This document shows, in pieces, positions 1 through 9,003 of a stretch of DNA of 10,296 nucleotides. The DNA is from Rhodothermaceae bacterium (GTDB taxonomy: Bacteria > Bacteroidota > Rhodothermia > Rhodothermales > Rubricoccaceae). Every line of letters starts with the position of its first letter. Within the stretch, counting starts at the first letter, position 1. Under the pieces are notes generated by a model. The model worked only from the letters and a program-made list of their open reading frames with translations, was not told where the DNA came from and ran no database searches. Made by a program: the position numbers and the translations under genes. The DNA is taken from contig JABDIZ010000198.1 in NCBI GenBank assembly GCA_013003465.1, positions 1 to 10,296 on the forward strand. The letters run 5' to 3'.

Positions 1-1712
1 GTCACCAGGTTGAGCATGATCTGGTTGCCCGCCGTGCCGCCCGCGTTGTAGAGGTCGGCGTCGAAGCCATGGGCGTCGATCATGTCCCAGGTGACTTCCC
101 AGAGGATGGTCGCCCAGACGAAGCCGACGCCGTGGGGGGCGATCTGCGTGCGCGTGTCCTGGTAGGTGAAGCCGTTCGTGCCGAAGCTCGTTGAGTATGG
201 CGCTGGGCGGATACCGCCGCCATTGGTGGACTGCCCGAAGAGGTAGTTGCCGATGCCCCGAGCCTGTGTCGGCGTGTCATTGGCGTCCATGGTGAACATC
301 ATGCCGTAGTAGTCGCTCCAGCCCTCGCCCATCTGCTCGGAATTGCTGAGGCACCCGACGTTGTTGGGGCCACCCGTGAGGCGGTTCGAGACGCCGTGGC
401 CGTATTCGTGTACGATGACGGCGTTGTCGAAGTCGCCGTCCACATCCGGGCTCGGGTTGGTGCCGATGAACATCTGCATCCGCGGCGCGCTGCCGTCGGA
501 GGGGGTGGAGAAGTTGGCGTTGTTGGTGCCGGAGCCGTCCTGTGCCTCCGCGAGGACGTGGTCGTTGCCGCTGCCGCCGTTGCCGTAGGTGTTCGTCTGG
601 AAGTTGCCCCCGGCCTCATCGAAGCCGTACTGGTAGAGCACGTCATGGATAATGTTGTTCCAGTAGAACAGGTTGGTGACGGCCGCCGGACGGTAGGTGC
701 TCGGCGCTGCCGTAAAGTCGACGGGGAAGTCGAACGAGAGGCCTGCGCCCCCATCGGGCGCGCTTCCGGCATCCGGGCTGTTGTTGGCGTCCGTGTCGGT
801 GTAGGCGTGGACGTTGTTGCCCTGCGTGGTGGTGAACTCGGCGCCTGCGCTGCCGTTAGTGTCGTGCCAGCCGAAGGGCGAAGCCGTCGCGTCATCCGGG
901 TTGACCGCCGTGGTGCGACCGTCCGCCGGAGACGCCGGGGAGGCGTAGATGGGCGCCTCAACGGGGGCCTCAAAGACCTTGTACGAGCCGACCAACGCAG
1001 CCGCTGCTGGAGCGGTGCGCTCCTGAATCGGGGCAAAGGACGGAACGGCTGCATCGTGTGCGTGGGCCGCCTCACCGAAGGACTCGGAGACGGTGAGGCT
1101 CACGCGGCGCACTTCCGCGCCCGTGGCGGCGTCGACATAGACGAGCCAGTAGTCTTTCTGGGAACGCTGGGCTAGCTCGACTTCCCAGGCCAGATGGAGA
1201 GCATCGTTTTGGTCTGGAGCGTAGACGAGGCGTGCGCGGATCGGATTGTCCGCCTCGAGCGCGGCGAGGGCGACGGCCTGACTCGGGTCGTTGTTGCTCT
1301 CCATCACGCGCAGCGCTGAGGGCGCCGAAAGACCCACATGGGTCGCGGCGCGTTGCACCGCCTGCTGGGCGTTGAGCGCGGGCTGGCGCACACGGGCCTC
1401 GCTGAGGAGGTCCGTGCGGAACGTGCCTGCGCGGTGGATGACGCGGTCGTTGGCGTCCACGTTGATCGTCATCTCGGTGCCGACGACTTCGATGCCGCCG
1501 ATGGCCTGACGAACATAGACGTGGGTGAGGCCACTGCGACGACTCGTGTAGGCGTCGGTGACCATGACCTCGTCCACGTCCTCTTCAGCGAGGCCGAGGG
1601 TAGTGGCGTGCTGGTCGAGGTAGTGCAGGGCGGCTTGAACGCGAGCCTGCTGGGCGGTGGCAGTGAGGGGCAGAAGCAGCCCCACCAGCGCGAGGAGAAA
1701 GCAAAAGCGCAT
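1..1712 (-). CDS. Secreted M36 (fungalysin-like) zinc metalloprotease, 3' end beyond window
   Basis: Secreted endopeptidase precursor. The frame is open from the ATG at 1712-1710 to the window edge, giving 570 codons and no stop, so the C-terminus is missing. Residues 1-20 form a signal peptide (MRFCFLLALV start, likely cleavage after TATA before QQ). Residues about 50-100 resemble the fungalysin/thermolysin propeptide (FTP), with THVYVRQAIGGIEVVGTE at 63-80. The catalytic domain lies at about 300-570 and holds the M36 zinc motif HEYGHG (435-440, bases 410-393), with H435 and H439 as ligands and E436 as the catalytic base. GEGWSD follows at 462-467, with E463 the expected third zinc ligand. 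The spacing is that of M36 enzymes, which mature by removing the propeptide outside the cell. No Shine-Dalgarno precedes the ATG. It is divergent from the aconitase gene, with no evident functional link. A C-terminal sorting or PA domain may lie outside the window. Family assignment is secure; substrate is unknown. Confidence 0.93.
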   Translation of the reverse strand, partial: MRFCFLLALVGLLLPLTATAQQARVQAALHYLDQHATTLGLAEEDVDEVMVTDAYTSRRSGLTHVYVRQAIGGIEVVGTEMTINVDANDRVIHRAGTFRTDLLSEARVRQPALNAQQAVQRAATHVGLSAPSALRVMESNNDPSQAVALAALEADNPIRARLVYAPDQNDALHLAWEVELAQRSQKDYWLVYVDAATGAEVRRVSLTVSESFGEAAHAHDAAVPSFAPIQERTAPAAAALVGSYKVFEAPVEAPIYASPASPADGRTTAVNPDDATASPFGWHDTNGSAGAEFTTTQGNNVHAYTDTDANNSPDAGSAPDGGAGLSFDFPVDFTAAPSTYRPAAVTNLFYWNNIIHDVLYQYGFDEAGGNFQTNTYGNGGSGNDHVLAEAQDGSGTNNANFSTPSDGSAPRMQMFIGTNPSPDVDGDFDNAVIVHEYGHGVSNRLTGGPNNVGCLSNSEQMGEGWSDYYGMMFTMDANDTPTQARGIGNYLFGQSTNGGGIRPAPYSTSFGTNGFTYQDTRTQIAPHGVGFVWATILWEVTWDMIDAHGFDADLYNAGGTAGNQIMLNLV

Positions 1713-2048
1713 GAAGGTACCAGAGGGTAGGGTGGGGGGCAGGTCGGATGGGGAATGCCGGGGGTAGCCCTAGGAAAGCCAGAGCGGACGCGCCTCGTTC
1801 TGACCTGCCGGTGGTGAAGCGAGTGTCCGCGCGCCTCGAAGGTAGAGGGCAACGAGAGGGCATACAAGGGTGCCCTGTGCAAAACCTTCACATCGCGCAA
1901 GATTGTACGCGAACAGCCACCCGAGTGAGGATGAGACAGCGACTGTGAAGCTTCCTCAGACCCCGCGCCCGCCCCGGCTCCGATGCGCCGTTGCCGCGTA
2001 TACTCTCTTCTCCCTTCGCCACTCTGCAACCAACCGTCCCTCCTCATC
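1713..2048. other. Divergent intergenic region between M36 protease and aconitase
   Basis: This 336-bp stretch separates the two divergent starts and must hold both promoters. Short open frames exist in it, but none resembles a known protein or has a plausible start. A 6-bp stem AGGGCA/TGCCCT lies at 1857-1876 with an 8-nt loop. An 8-bp inverted repeat, GGCAGGTC (1738-1745) and GACCTGCC (1802-1809), is 56 bp apart. The plus-strand sequence GTATACTC near 1998-2005 looks like a -10 element for the aconitase gene, but no matching -35 is seen. The 30 bases before the aconitase ATG are pyrimidine-rich, without a ribosome-binding motif. Confidence 0.7.
1837..1868 (-). promoter_or_regulatory. Candidate Bacteroidota-type promoter for the M36 protease
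   Basis: On the minus strand, CTTG (1868-1865) is followed after 20 bases by TACCTTCG (1844-1837). This is a partial match to the Bacteroidota sigma-A pattern TTTG-N19-21-TAnnTTTG. It would give a leader of roughly 115-125 nt before the ATG at 1712. The match is imperfect in both boxes and found by eye, so chance is a real alternative. Confidence 0.22.
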
Positions 2049-4775
<2,727 letters not shown>

Positions 4776-4799
4776 TGCGTAGGTAACATCCGAGACGCC

Positions 4800-4833
4800 A
4801 GGACCACACGCCATTCTCGCCGATGGCGGTCCT
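4800..4833. repeat. Imperfect hairpin after the aconitase gene
   Basis: AGGACC (4800-4805) pairs with GGTCCT (4828-4833), and GCCAT (4810-4814) pairs with ATGGC (4823-4827), leaving a 4-nt bulge ACAC on the 5' side and an 8-nt loop. It sits 24 nt after the aconitase stop and 5 nt before the main terminator stem. It has no T-tract on either side, so it is more likely a transcript-end stabiliser or part of a compound terminator than a terminator alone. Confidence 0.4.
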
Positions 4834-4838
4834 AGCCA

Positions 4839-4883
4839 GAGCGCCGCCCCCCTTCTCTCAAAGGGGCGCGGCGCTCGCTTTTT
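4839..4883 (+). terminator. Rho-independent terminator of acnA
   Basis: The left arm 4839-4854 (GAGCGCCGCCCCCCTT) pairs with the right arm 4861-4876 (AAGGGGCGCGGCGCTC) over 16 positions, with one C-C mismatch and a CTCTCA loop. The tail GCTTTTT ends at 4883. On the minus strand the sequence past the hairpin (TGGCTAGG) has no T-run, so only plus-strand termination is predicted, although the convergent minus-strand gene may also be slowed by the hairpin. Confidence 0.88.
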
Positions 4884-4898
4884 ATGGTGACGTTGCGC

Positions 4899-6419
4899 CT
4901 AGGGCGCTGTTCGTGCTGCACGGTAGCCCATCGCGACCTCGCGGTAGAAACTGGCGTACGCGCCGAAGCTGCGCCGTGCTACCGTCAACGAGCGTGGGTT
5001 GAAGGCGAAGCTGCCACCCCGGAGACCGAGCCCCTCGGCGTCCATGCCCGGCCAGTCGCTGTTGGTGGCGCGACCCGCGTAACTGATCCGTCCATCGCCG
5101 TGGGAGCCGGTGAAGGCACGGCCAGTGGGGTGCGCGGCGCTGACGACCCGGTCGAACAGGCTGCCGCTCAATTCCATCGCGCCGTAGTAGCCCGCCCCGG
5201 CGCGTTCGCGGTTACCGTCGGCGGCGGCCTCGAAGATGCCGGCGCGCAGGGGGCCAAACCCGCCGTCGCCGCCGCTGAGGTGGGCGCCGTAGCCGCGCTG
5301 CCAATCCACGCCGTTGGGGAGGTAGTTCGCGTTGCCGCCGATCGTCTCGCGTCCGTCCTCCGCCTCCGCGATCTCATCGCCGACAAAGAGCGAGTCGCCG
5401 TGCAGGATGGTCGTAGTGCCCCAGGCGTACTCGCCCGAGACCGGGGGCAGAGGCCCCCGCGCAGCCTTCTCGTATTCCAGTTCCGTCATCGGGCGGAGGG
5501 CTGCCCAGTCGGTGTAGGCGGCGGCATCGTCCCAACTGAGGTAGTTGCAGGCCCGGTCCGGGTGCGCCGCCACGTATACATCGCCCACGAGGGCAATCGT
5601 ACCGCGCCCCCGGCGGTAGTAGTTGCGCGCGCCGTGAATGGCTCGGTTGGCCGTCTGCTGCCGGTCCAGTGTATTGAGGAAATCGGCGTACTGGCCCTGC
5701 GTCAGCTCGTACTTCATCAGGTAAAAGCTGCCGAAGCCGTTGGGGAATGCTGCCGGGATGGGCCCGGCGTTGTCGCCCTCGCCGTCGTACTCGGAATCGG
5801 TGTAACAGAGCGAGCCGGGGCCGTCGCAGACCGGAATCGCGTCGGCGCTTGAGACGCGATACGCCCCATCGGCCGTGGCGCCGTCCTCGCCGACGGTGTA
5901 GAAGGCCCCGAAGAGGTCCCACCGGCCGTCCGGGCCGGAGGGCAAAGTCTCAGAGGCTTCGGGGTCGCCCAGCCAAAAGGGACCAGAGGGGACGTAGACC
6001 ATCTCTAGGCCGAACACCCGTGCCTGGACATCGGCCCCCAGGCTGTCAGCGAGGGCAAAGCGGACGCGCCAGTGGTTGGGGCCAGCGGGCGCGAGGGCAT
6101 CGCGGAGGACGAACGCGCCTAAGCTGTCGTCAGAGACTGTGAAGAGGGGGCCGGGGCCGTCGGTGTGGTTGTGAAGCAGCCGGTGCCCGTAGGGGAGCAG
6201 GCGGGCGTGGTCCCATCCGCCCTGGCCGGAGCGAACCTTAGCAAACACCCAGGCCGCGTCGCCGCTCTCAGCGCCGCGCCATGACCGCTCCCACCGCATC
6301 GTGGCCTCTATGAACGCGCGGTCGCCCTCGGTGACGAGCGTGACCTCAGTGACGCGAAGGCCGCTGGCCGAGGCCGGAGCGACGAGGGCCAGCAGGAGAA
6401 GAGCGGCAATGGGGCGCAT
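4899..6419 (-). CDS. Secreted FGE/SUMF1-fold protein with N-terminal beta domain, FGE cysteines absent
   Basis: 506 aa. Residues 1-18 form a signal peptide (MRPIAALLLLALVAPASA), which decides the start at 6419 over an in-frame ATG at 6476. Residues about 20-135 form a beta-rich domain with the pattern RWERSWRG...DAAWVFAKVR...GGWDHARLL, found ahead of FGE-like domains in many Bacteroidota proteins. Residues 139-503 are an FGE-sulfatase/EgtB/PvdO-type domain: LEMVYVPSGPFWLGD at 138-152, FYLMKYELTQGQYADFLNTL at 232-251, RPMTELEYEKAARG at 309-322, LRGGSF at 466-471, and a C-terminal GYRAAR. In true formylglycine-generating enzymes the segment after RGGS(W/F) carries the copper-binding cysteines. 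Here it reads AFNPRSLTVARR, with none. The only cysteines are C198, C205 and C291. It is therefore unlikely to generate formylglycine; a structural or binding role outside the cytoplasm is my inference. It is convergent with acnA, and no Shine-Dalgarno is present. Confidence 0.88.
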   Translation of the reverse strand: MRPIAALLLLALVAPASASGLRVTEVTLVTEGDRAFIEATMRWERSWRGAESGDAAWVFAKVRSGQGGWDHARLLPYGHRLLHNHTDGPGPLFTVSDDSLGAFVLRDALAPAGPNHWRVRFALADSLGADVQARVFGLEMVYVPSGPFWLGDPEASETLPSGPDGRWDLFGAFYTVGEDGATADGAYRVSSADAIPVCDGPGSLCYTDSEYDGEGDNAGPIPAAFPNGFGSFYLMKYELTQGQYADFLNTLDRQQTANRAIHGARNYYRRGRGTIALVGDVYVAAHPDRACNYLSWDDAAAYTDWAALRPMTELEYEKAARGPLPPVSGEYAWGTTTILHGDSLFVGDEIAEAEDGRETIGGNANYLPNGVDWQRGYGAHLSGGDGGFGPLRAGIFEAAADGNRERAGAGYYGAMELSGSLFDRVVSAAHPTGRAFTGSHGDGRISYAGRATNSDWPGMDAEGLGLRGGSFAFNPRSLTVARRSFGAYASFYREVAMGYRAARTAP

Positions 6420-6770
6420 GGGTCGGAGGAGATGGGGTCTCCAACGATATCGGGGCCATCCCCTATGATGCAACATTCGTGCGACAAGCGGCGTGGCCGA
6501 GCGGCGAAGCGCCCTTCAGCGGCGCCGAGGCGATGCTGCTCCAGACCATGGCCCTGTCCCCTGCCGTACGCGTCCACAGCACCCTTCTAGAAAAGAGCAC
6601 ATGCGCTCCAGTCGAGTCCGTTGGTCCGATCAGGAATCGCGCCCTGCGGATCCGAGATGATCTCGACGCGGTGGTTCTGTTGCCGCCCGGCAGGCGTGTC
6701 GTTGCCCGACACGGGATAGCGCTTGCTCAGCTCGACCTTACGATGCACGCAGGGCATCGCCGTCGGTGCC
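6420..6770. other. Gap without an intact gene, containing an OmpA relic
   Basis: This 351-bp stretch separates the FGE-fold gene from the small secreted-protein gene. The right half holds a fragment of an OmpA C-terminal domain (separate entry). The left half, 6420-6586, must carry the promoter of the FGE-fold gene, but no convincing -33/-7 or -35/-10 pair was found. Open frames on both strands there have no recognisable motif. No terminator-type hairpin with a T-tract is seen after the small gene's stop at 6771. Confidence 0.6.
6587..6743 (-). pseudogene. Relic of an OmpA-family C-terminal (peptidoglycan-binding) domain
   Basis: The minus-strand frame ending at the TAG at 6589-6587 encodes VELSKRYPVSGNDTPAGR followed by QQNHRVEIISDPQGAIP. 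The NDTPAGRQQNxRVEI block is the classic C-terminal signature of OmpA/Pal peptidoglycan-binding domains, including the Arg before the conserved QQNRRVE. Only about the last third of such a domain is present. Upstream in the same frame the sequence (TARTRRSPWSRPPR...) looks like an antisense-type shadow of the adjacent gene. A neighbouring frame just upstream reads DALRAS then stop, reminiscent of the helix preceding this block, which suggests a frameshift or small deletion. There is no start codon or signal peptide of its own. I read it as a decayed gene end, abutting the stop of the next gene. It could be a C-terminus misjudged because of a sequencing error, but no N-terminal portion is visible nearby. 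Confidence 0.6.
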
Positions 6771-7166
6771 TCACTCGGTGCAGCCGATGGTGCTCTGGGC
6801 GGGCGGCTCCATGGTGAACGTCGCGTACGTGCCGTTGGCGGCCATGCATCGACCTGCGAACGCGCCATCGTCGTCCCGCCGGAGATCACAGGTGAGGGGC
6901 ACGTCCTCCTCGGGCTCGTCGAAGGCGAAGCGGATACGGTCGGGCGTGACGCGCACCTCGCGCGCCTCCGCGGCCTGCCCGGCCGCCGACGCGAGCGTAA
7001 TGGCGAGCCCTTCGGCGCACTCCTCCACGGTGTAGGTCATTGGGAGGTGCAGGTCCGGGTGGTTCTGCGGCGTGAGCGTGCCGGTCCAGGTACCCGTGGG
7101 GATGGCGGGCTGAGCCAAGACGGCCGGACCGAGAGCGATAGCGAAGAGCAGCAGCAGCGAGCCCAT
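6771..7166 (-). CDS. Small secreted protein with four cysteines, function unknown
   Basis: 131 aa, family not recognised. Residues 1-18 look like a signal peptide (MGSLLLLFAIALGPAVLA, cleavage before QP), although its n-region has no Lys or Arg, which is unusual. The mature part is about 113 residues and predicted beta-rich: GTWTGTLTPQNHPDLHLPMTY at the start, then alternating strands such as VTPDRIRFAFDEPEEDVPLTC and GTYATFTM. Four cysteines (contexts EEC, LTC, GRC, GCTE) could form two disulfides outside the cytoplasm. The small GTWTG-type opening recalls lipocalin-like extracytoplasmic proteins, but this is only a resemblance. It lies 30 nt after the gluQ stop in the same reading frame, so it is probably co-transcribed with gluQ and the hydrolase. 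No Shine-Dalgarno precedes the ATG. It is likely real, given the signal peptide and stop-free length on the operon strand. Confidence 0.72.
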   Translation of the reverse strand: MGSLLLLFAIALGPAVLAQPAIPTGTWTGTLTPQNHPDLHLPMTYTVEECAEGLAITLASAAGQAAEAREVRVTPDRIRFAFDEPEEDVPLTCDLRRDDDGAFAGRCMAANGTYATFTMEPPAQSTIGCTE

Positions 7167-7196
7167 GGACAGAGGACGGTAGGTCGAAGCAGAAAC

Positions 7197-8210
7197 TTAC
7201 GCAGCGAGGCGGCGCAGCACCCTCGGCAACTCGCTGGGGACCGTGATCGGTGCAGCGGGCACGCGCGCCGTATCGAACGAGGTGATGAGGTCGGAAGGGG
7301 AGACCCGGCTCGGCGCGTCGAGTTGCCCGAGCGCGTGAGCCAGCCACCCGACGATGGCCTCTGGCGTAACACCCGCATCGCGGAGCAGGGTGAGGGTGAG
7401 CGCCTCATCGCGCTTGGAGAGTTTCTCGCCTGCCTCGTTCACCAGGAGCGGTACGTGCGCATAGGCCGGAGGCGTCGCGCCGAGGGCGCAGATGAGCTGG
7501 ATCTGCCGCGCCGTCGAGTCGAGCAGGTCTGCGCCGCGCACGACCTCGGTGATGCCCATCGCCAGGTCGTCCACGACGACGGCGAGCTGGTAGGCATAGA
7601 CGCCGTCGCGGCGCTTGAGCACGAAGTCGCCCACCGCTTCCGCTACGTTCTCGGTCACAGCGCCCTGCACACAGTCTGTGAAGGTCACAGGGCCGTCGGC
7701 CACGCGGAAGCGGAGCGCCGCGTCCGGGCGGGTGGCGGTACGGTAGCGCGCGAACCAGTCGGGAGCGAGGGTCTTGGGCCGCAACGAGGCCGAATATGGC
7801 GGAAGCCCGTCGCGGCCGTGCGGGGCGGTGGCGAGGGCTCGGAGGTCTTTGCGCGAGCGGCGGCAGGGAAAGAGCCAACCCGCCTCGGCCAGTTGTGCCA
7901 GTGCCTCCTCGTAGAGGTCGCTTCGTTCGGATTGCCCGTAGGGCGCGTGCGGTCCGCCAACGTCTGGGCCTTCGTCCCAGTTGAGGCCGAGCCAGCGAGC
8001 CTCATCCCTCTGCTGTTCGGCCGCGCCGGGCACCACACGCGGGCCGTCGAGGTCCTCGACGCGCCAGACGAATGGGCCCCCCTGGTTGCGGGCGGAGAGC
8101 CACGCGGCGAGCGCCACGAGCGCGCTGCCGAGGTGGAGCCCGCCCGTCGGACTCGGTGCAAACCGCCCTCGGGGCGATTCCGTAAGGGACTGGCCGCGAT
8201 GCTCAGGCAT
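7197..8210 (-). CDS. gluQ: Glutamyl-Q tRNA(Asp) synthetase
   Basis: Transfers activated glutamate onto queuosine at position 34 of tRNA(Asp); a cytoplasmic paralogue of GluRS lacking the anticodon-binding domain. The product is 337 aa, against about 300 for E. coli GluQRS and over 460 for GluRS, which supports GluQRS. Class I signatures are present: RFAPSPTGGLHLGSA at 16-30 (HIGH motif as HLGS), YAYQLAVVVDD at 205-215, RGADLL at 225-230 and KLSKR at 263-267 (KMSKS equivalent). The zinc site of the E. coli enzyme (CTC...Y...C) is mostly lost: only C116 and Y139 remain in FPCRRSRKD...PPYSASLRP. The start at 8210 overlaps the upstream hydrolase gene by 8 nt (ATGCCTGA) and is preceded by GAGGAG four bases upstream, so translation is probably coupled. 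An in-frame ATG at 8261 would lie deep inside the hydrolase gene and is less likely. Confidence 0.93.
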   Translation of the reverse strand: MPEHRGQSLTESPRGRFAPSPTGGLHLGSALVALAAWLSARNQGGPFVWRVEDLDGPRVVPGAAEQQRDEARWLGLNWDEGPDVGGPHAPYGQSERSDLYEEALAQLAEAGWLFPCRRSRKDLRALATAPHGRDGLPPYSASLRPKTLAPDWFARYRTATRPDAALRFRVADGPVTFTDCVQGAVTENVAEAVGDFVLKRRDGVYAYQLAVVVDDLAMGITEVVRGADLLDSTARQIQLICALGATPPAYAHVPLLVNEAGEKLSKRDEALTLTLLRDAGVTPEAIVGWLAHALGQLDAPSRVSPSDLITSFDTARVPAAPITVPSELPRVLRRLAA

Positions 8211-8880
8211 GAGGCTCCTCGGCCAGACGGCGCAAAACCTCGGGCTCGATCCGGTGTTCACCGTCGTAGCGGACGACGCGGTACGGGATCGCGGCCTCGC
8301 GGAGCGCCGTCTCCTGACCGGCTACGCGCTCTGGCGTGAGGTACGCATCCTGCTCGCCGACGACGAGCGTGAGATCGGCCTCTGAGAGCCACGCGGCGTT
8401 CGGCAGGTCGAGGTCGTGGGGGAGACCGCTTCCCCAGAGCAGGAGCCAGTCGGCACGGCGGGCACGCGTGGCGAGCAGGGGGCTCTGGTCCAGCCAGCGA
8501 CTGACCGTCGCTGTCCCCTGCGAGAAGCCGAGCGCAACGAGGCGGATCGTCCGCGGATCGGCGTGGGCGCGCACGCAGACCCCCACGAACACGGCATCGA
8601 GATACCCGACATAGTCGCTGATCGCGGCGAGGCGATGCTCGCGCGTCATCCACGAGGCGCCCACGCGGCGGTGGGCGTCGTCGAGGTAGAAGTGGTGGAG
8701 GGCCTCTGGCGCGGCGATGAGGCGGCGCTCCGCTTGGATCGTCGCGAACGGACGAGCAAAGTACCGGGCGAGTTGGCCGTAGCCATGCGCCACCATCCAC
8801 ACCTCATCGACAGGCCCTTCCTCAGGACCGAGGAGGGCGTAGCGTGCCGTTCGGGGAACCGAGATCGTGTGCTCGTGCAT
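8203..8880 (-). CDS. Alpha/beta hydrolase, phospholipase/carboxylesterase type
   Basis: 225 aa, cytoplasmic (no signal peptide). The fold and catalytic triad of the Abhydrolase_2 esterase group are visible: oxyanion-hole strand VAHGYGQLAR (HGYG at 32-35), nucleophile elbow GFSQGTA with S120, an acid in VVGEQDAYLT (D178) and the histidine in YDGEHRI (H209). Spacing is normal for small carboxylesterases. The substrate cannot be read from the sequence. The start MHEHTISVPRTARYALLG at 8880 is chosen because the frame upstream (to 8952) runs through hairpin sequence and the neighbouring terminator. Its stop overlaps the gluQ start, making it the first gene of a likely hydrolase-gluQ-small secreted protein operon. 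No ribosome-binding motif is evident at its own start. Confidence 0.88.
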   Translation of the reverse strand: MHEHTISVPRTARYALLGPEEGPVDEVWMVAHGYGQLARYFARPFATIQAERRLIAAPEALHHFYLDDAHRRVGASWMTREHRLAAISDYVGYLDAVFVGVCVRAHADPRTIRLVALGFSQGTATVSRWLDQSPLLATRARRADWLLLWGSGLPHDLDLPNAAWLSEADLTLVVGEQDAYLTPERVAGQETALREAAIPYRVVRYDGEHRIEPEVLRRLAEEPHA

Positions 8881-8911
8881 GGGGCCCTTGAACCCCCAAG
8901 CGTGCACCGGG

Positions 8912-8944
8912 TTTAGGCGTGTGCAGGGGAGCCGTGCGCCTAAA
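8912..8944. repeat. Inverted repeat upstream of the hydrolase operon
   Basis: TTTAGGCG (8912-8919) and CGCCTAAA (8937-8944) form a perfect 8-bp inverted repeat with a 17-nt spacer, 31 bp upstream of the hydrolase ATG. It lies between the lipoprotein terminator and the hydrolase start, where a promoter or operator should be. It could be an operator, an RNA hairpin in the leader, or a second hairpin extending the terminator. Sequence alone does not decide. Confidence 0.4.
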
Positions 8945-8978
8945 ACGAGCAAAGGGCATCAGCCAATGCTGACGCCCT
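8940..8978 (-). terminator. Rho-independent terminator of the lipoprotein gene
   Basis: Reading the minus strand, AGGGCGTCAGC (8978-8968), loop ATTG, then GCTGATGCCCT (8963-8953) forms an 11-position stem with one mismatched pair. The tail TTTGCTCGTTTTA runs from 8952 to 8940. It lies 25 nt after the lipoprotein stop and separates that gene from the hydrolase operon. The T-tract is interrupted, so efficiency may be moderate. Confidence 0.72.
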
Positions 8979-9003
8979 CTACCGTGGGGGGACGGGGTGG
9001 AGC

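Noticed and set aside
396..1175. A 259-codon plus-strand open frame opposite the M36 protease
   Set aside because: Val/Gly/Arg-rich antisense shadow of a frame that shows HEYGHG and GEGWSD; not a separate gene.
4800..4883. Bidirectional terminator serving both acnA and the convergent FGE-fold gene
   Set aside because: The minus-strand side of both hairpins lacks a T-tract, so only plus-strand termination is supported.
6490..6620. tRNA-like stretch GTGGCCGAGCGGCGAAGCGC, resembling the D-arm of tRNA-Ser or tRNA-Leu, with GTCGAGTCC about 110 nt later
   Set aside because: No 7-bp acceptor stem, no plausible anticodon arm and the spacing to the T-arm-like sequence is too long. Most likely a chance match.
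6723..8339. A 538-codon plus-strand open frame opposite gluQ and the hydrolase
   Set aside because: It crosses several real minus-strand genes and their intergenic gap, has Arg/Gly/Glu-rich shadow composition and contains no recognisable domain.
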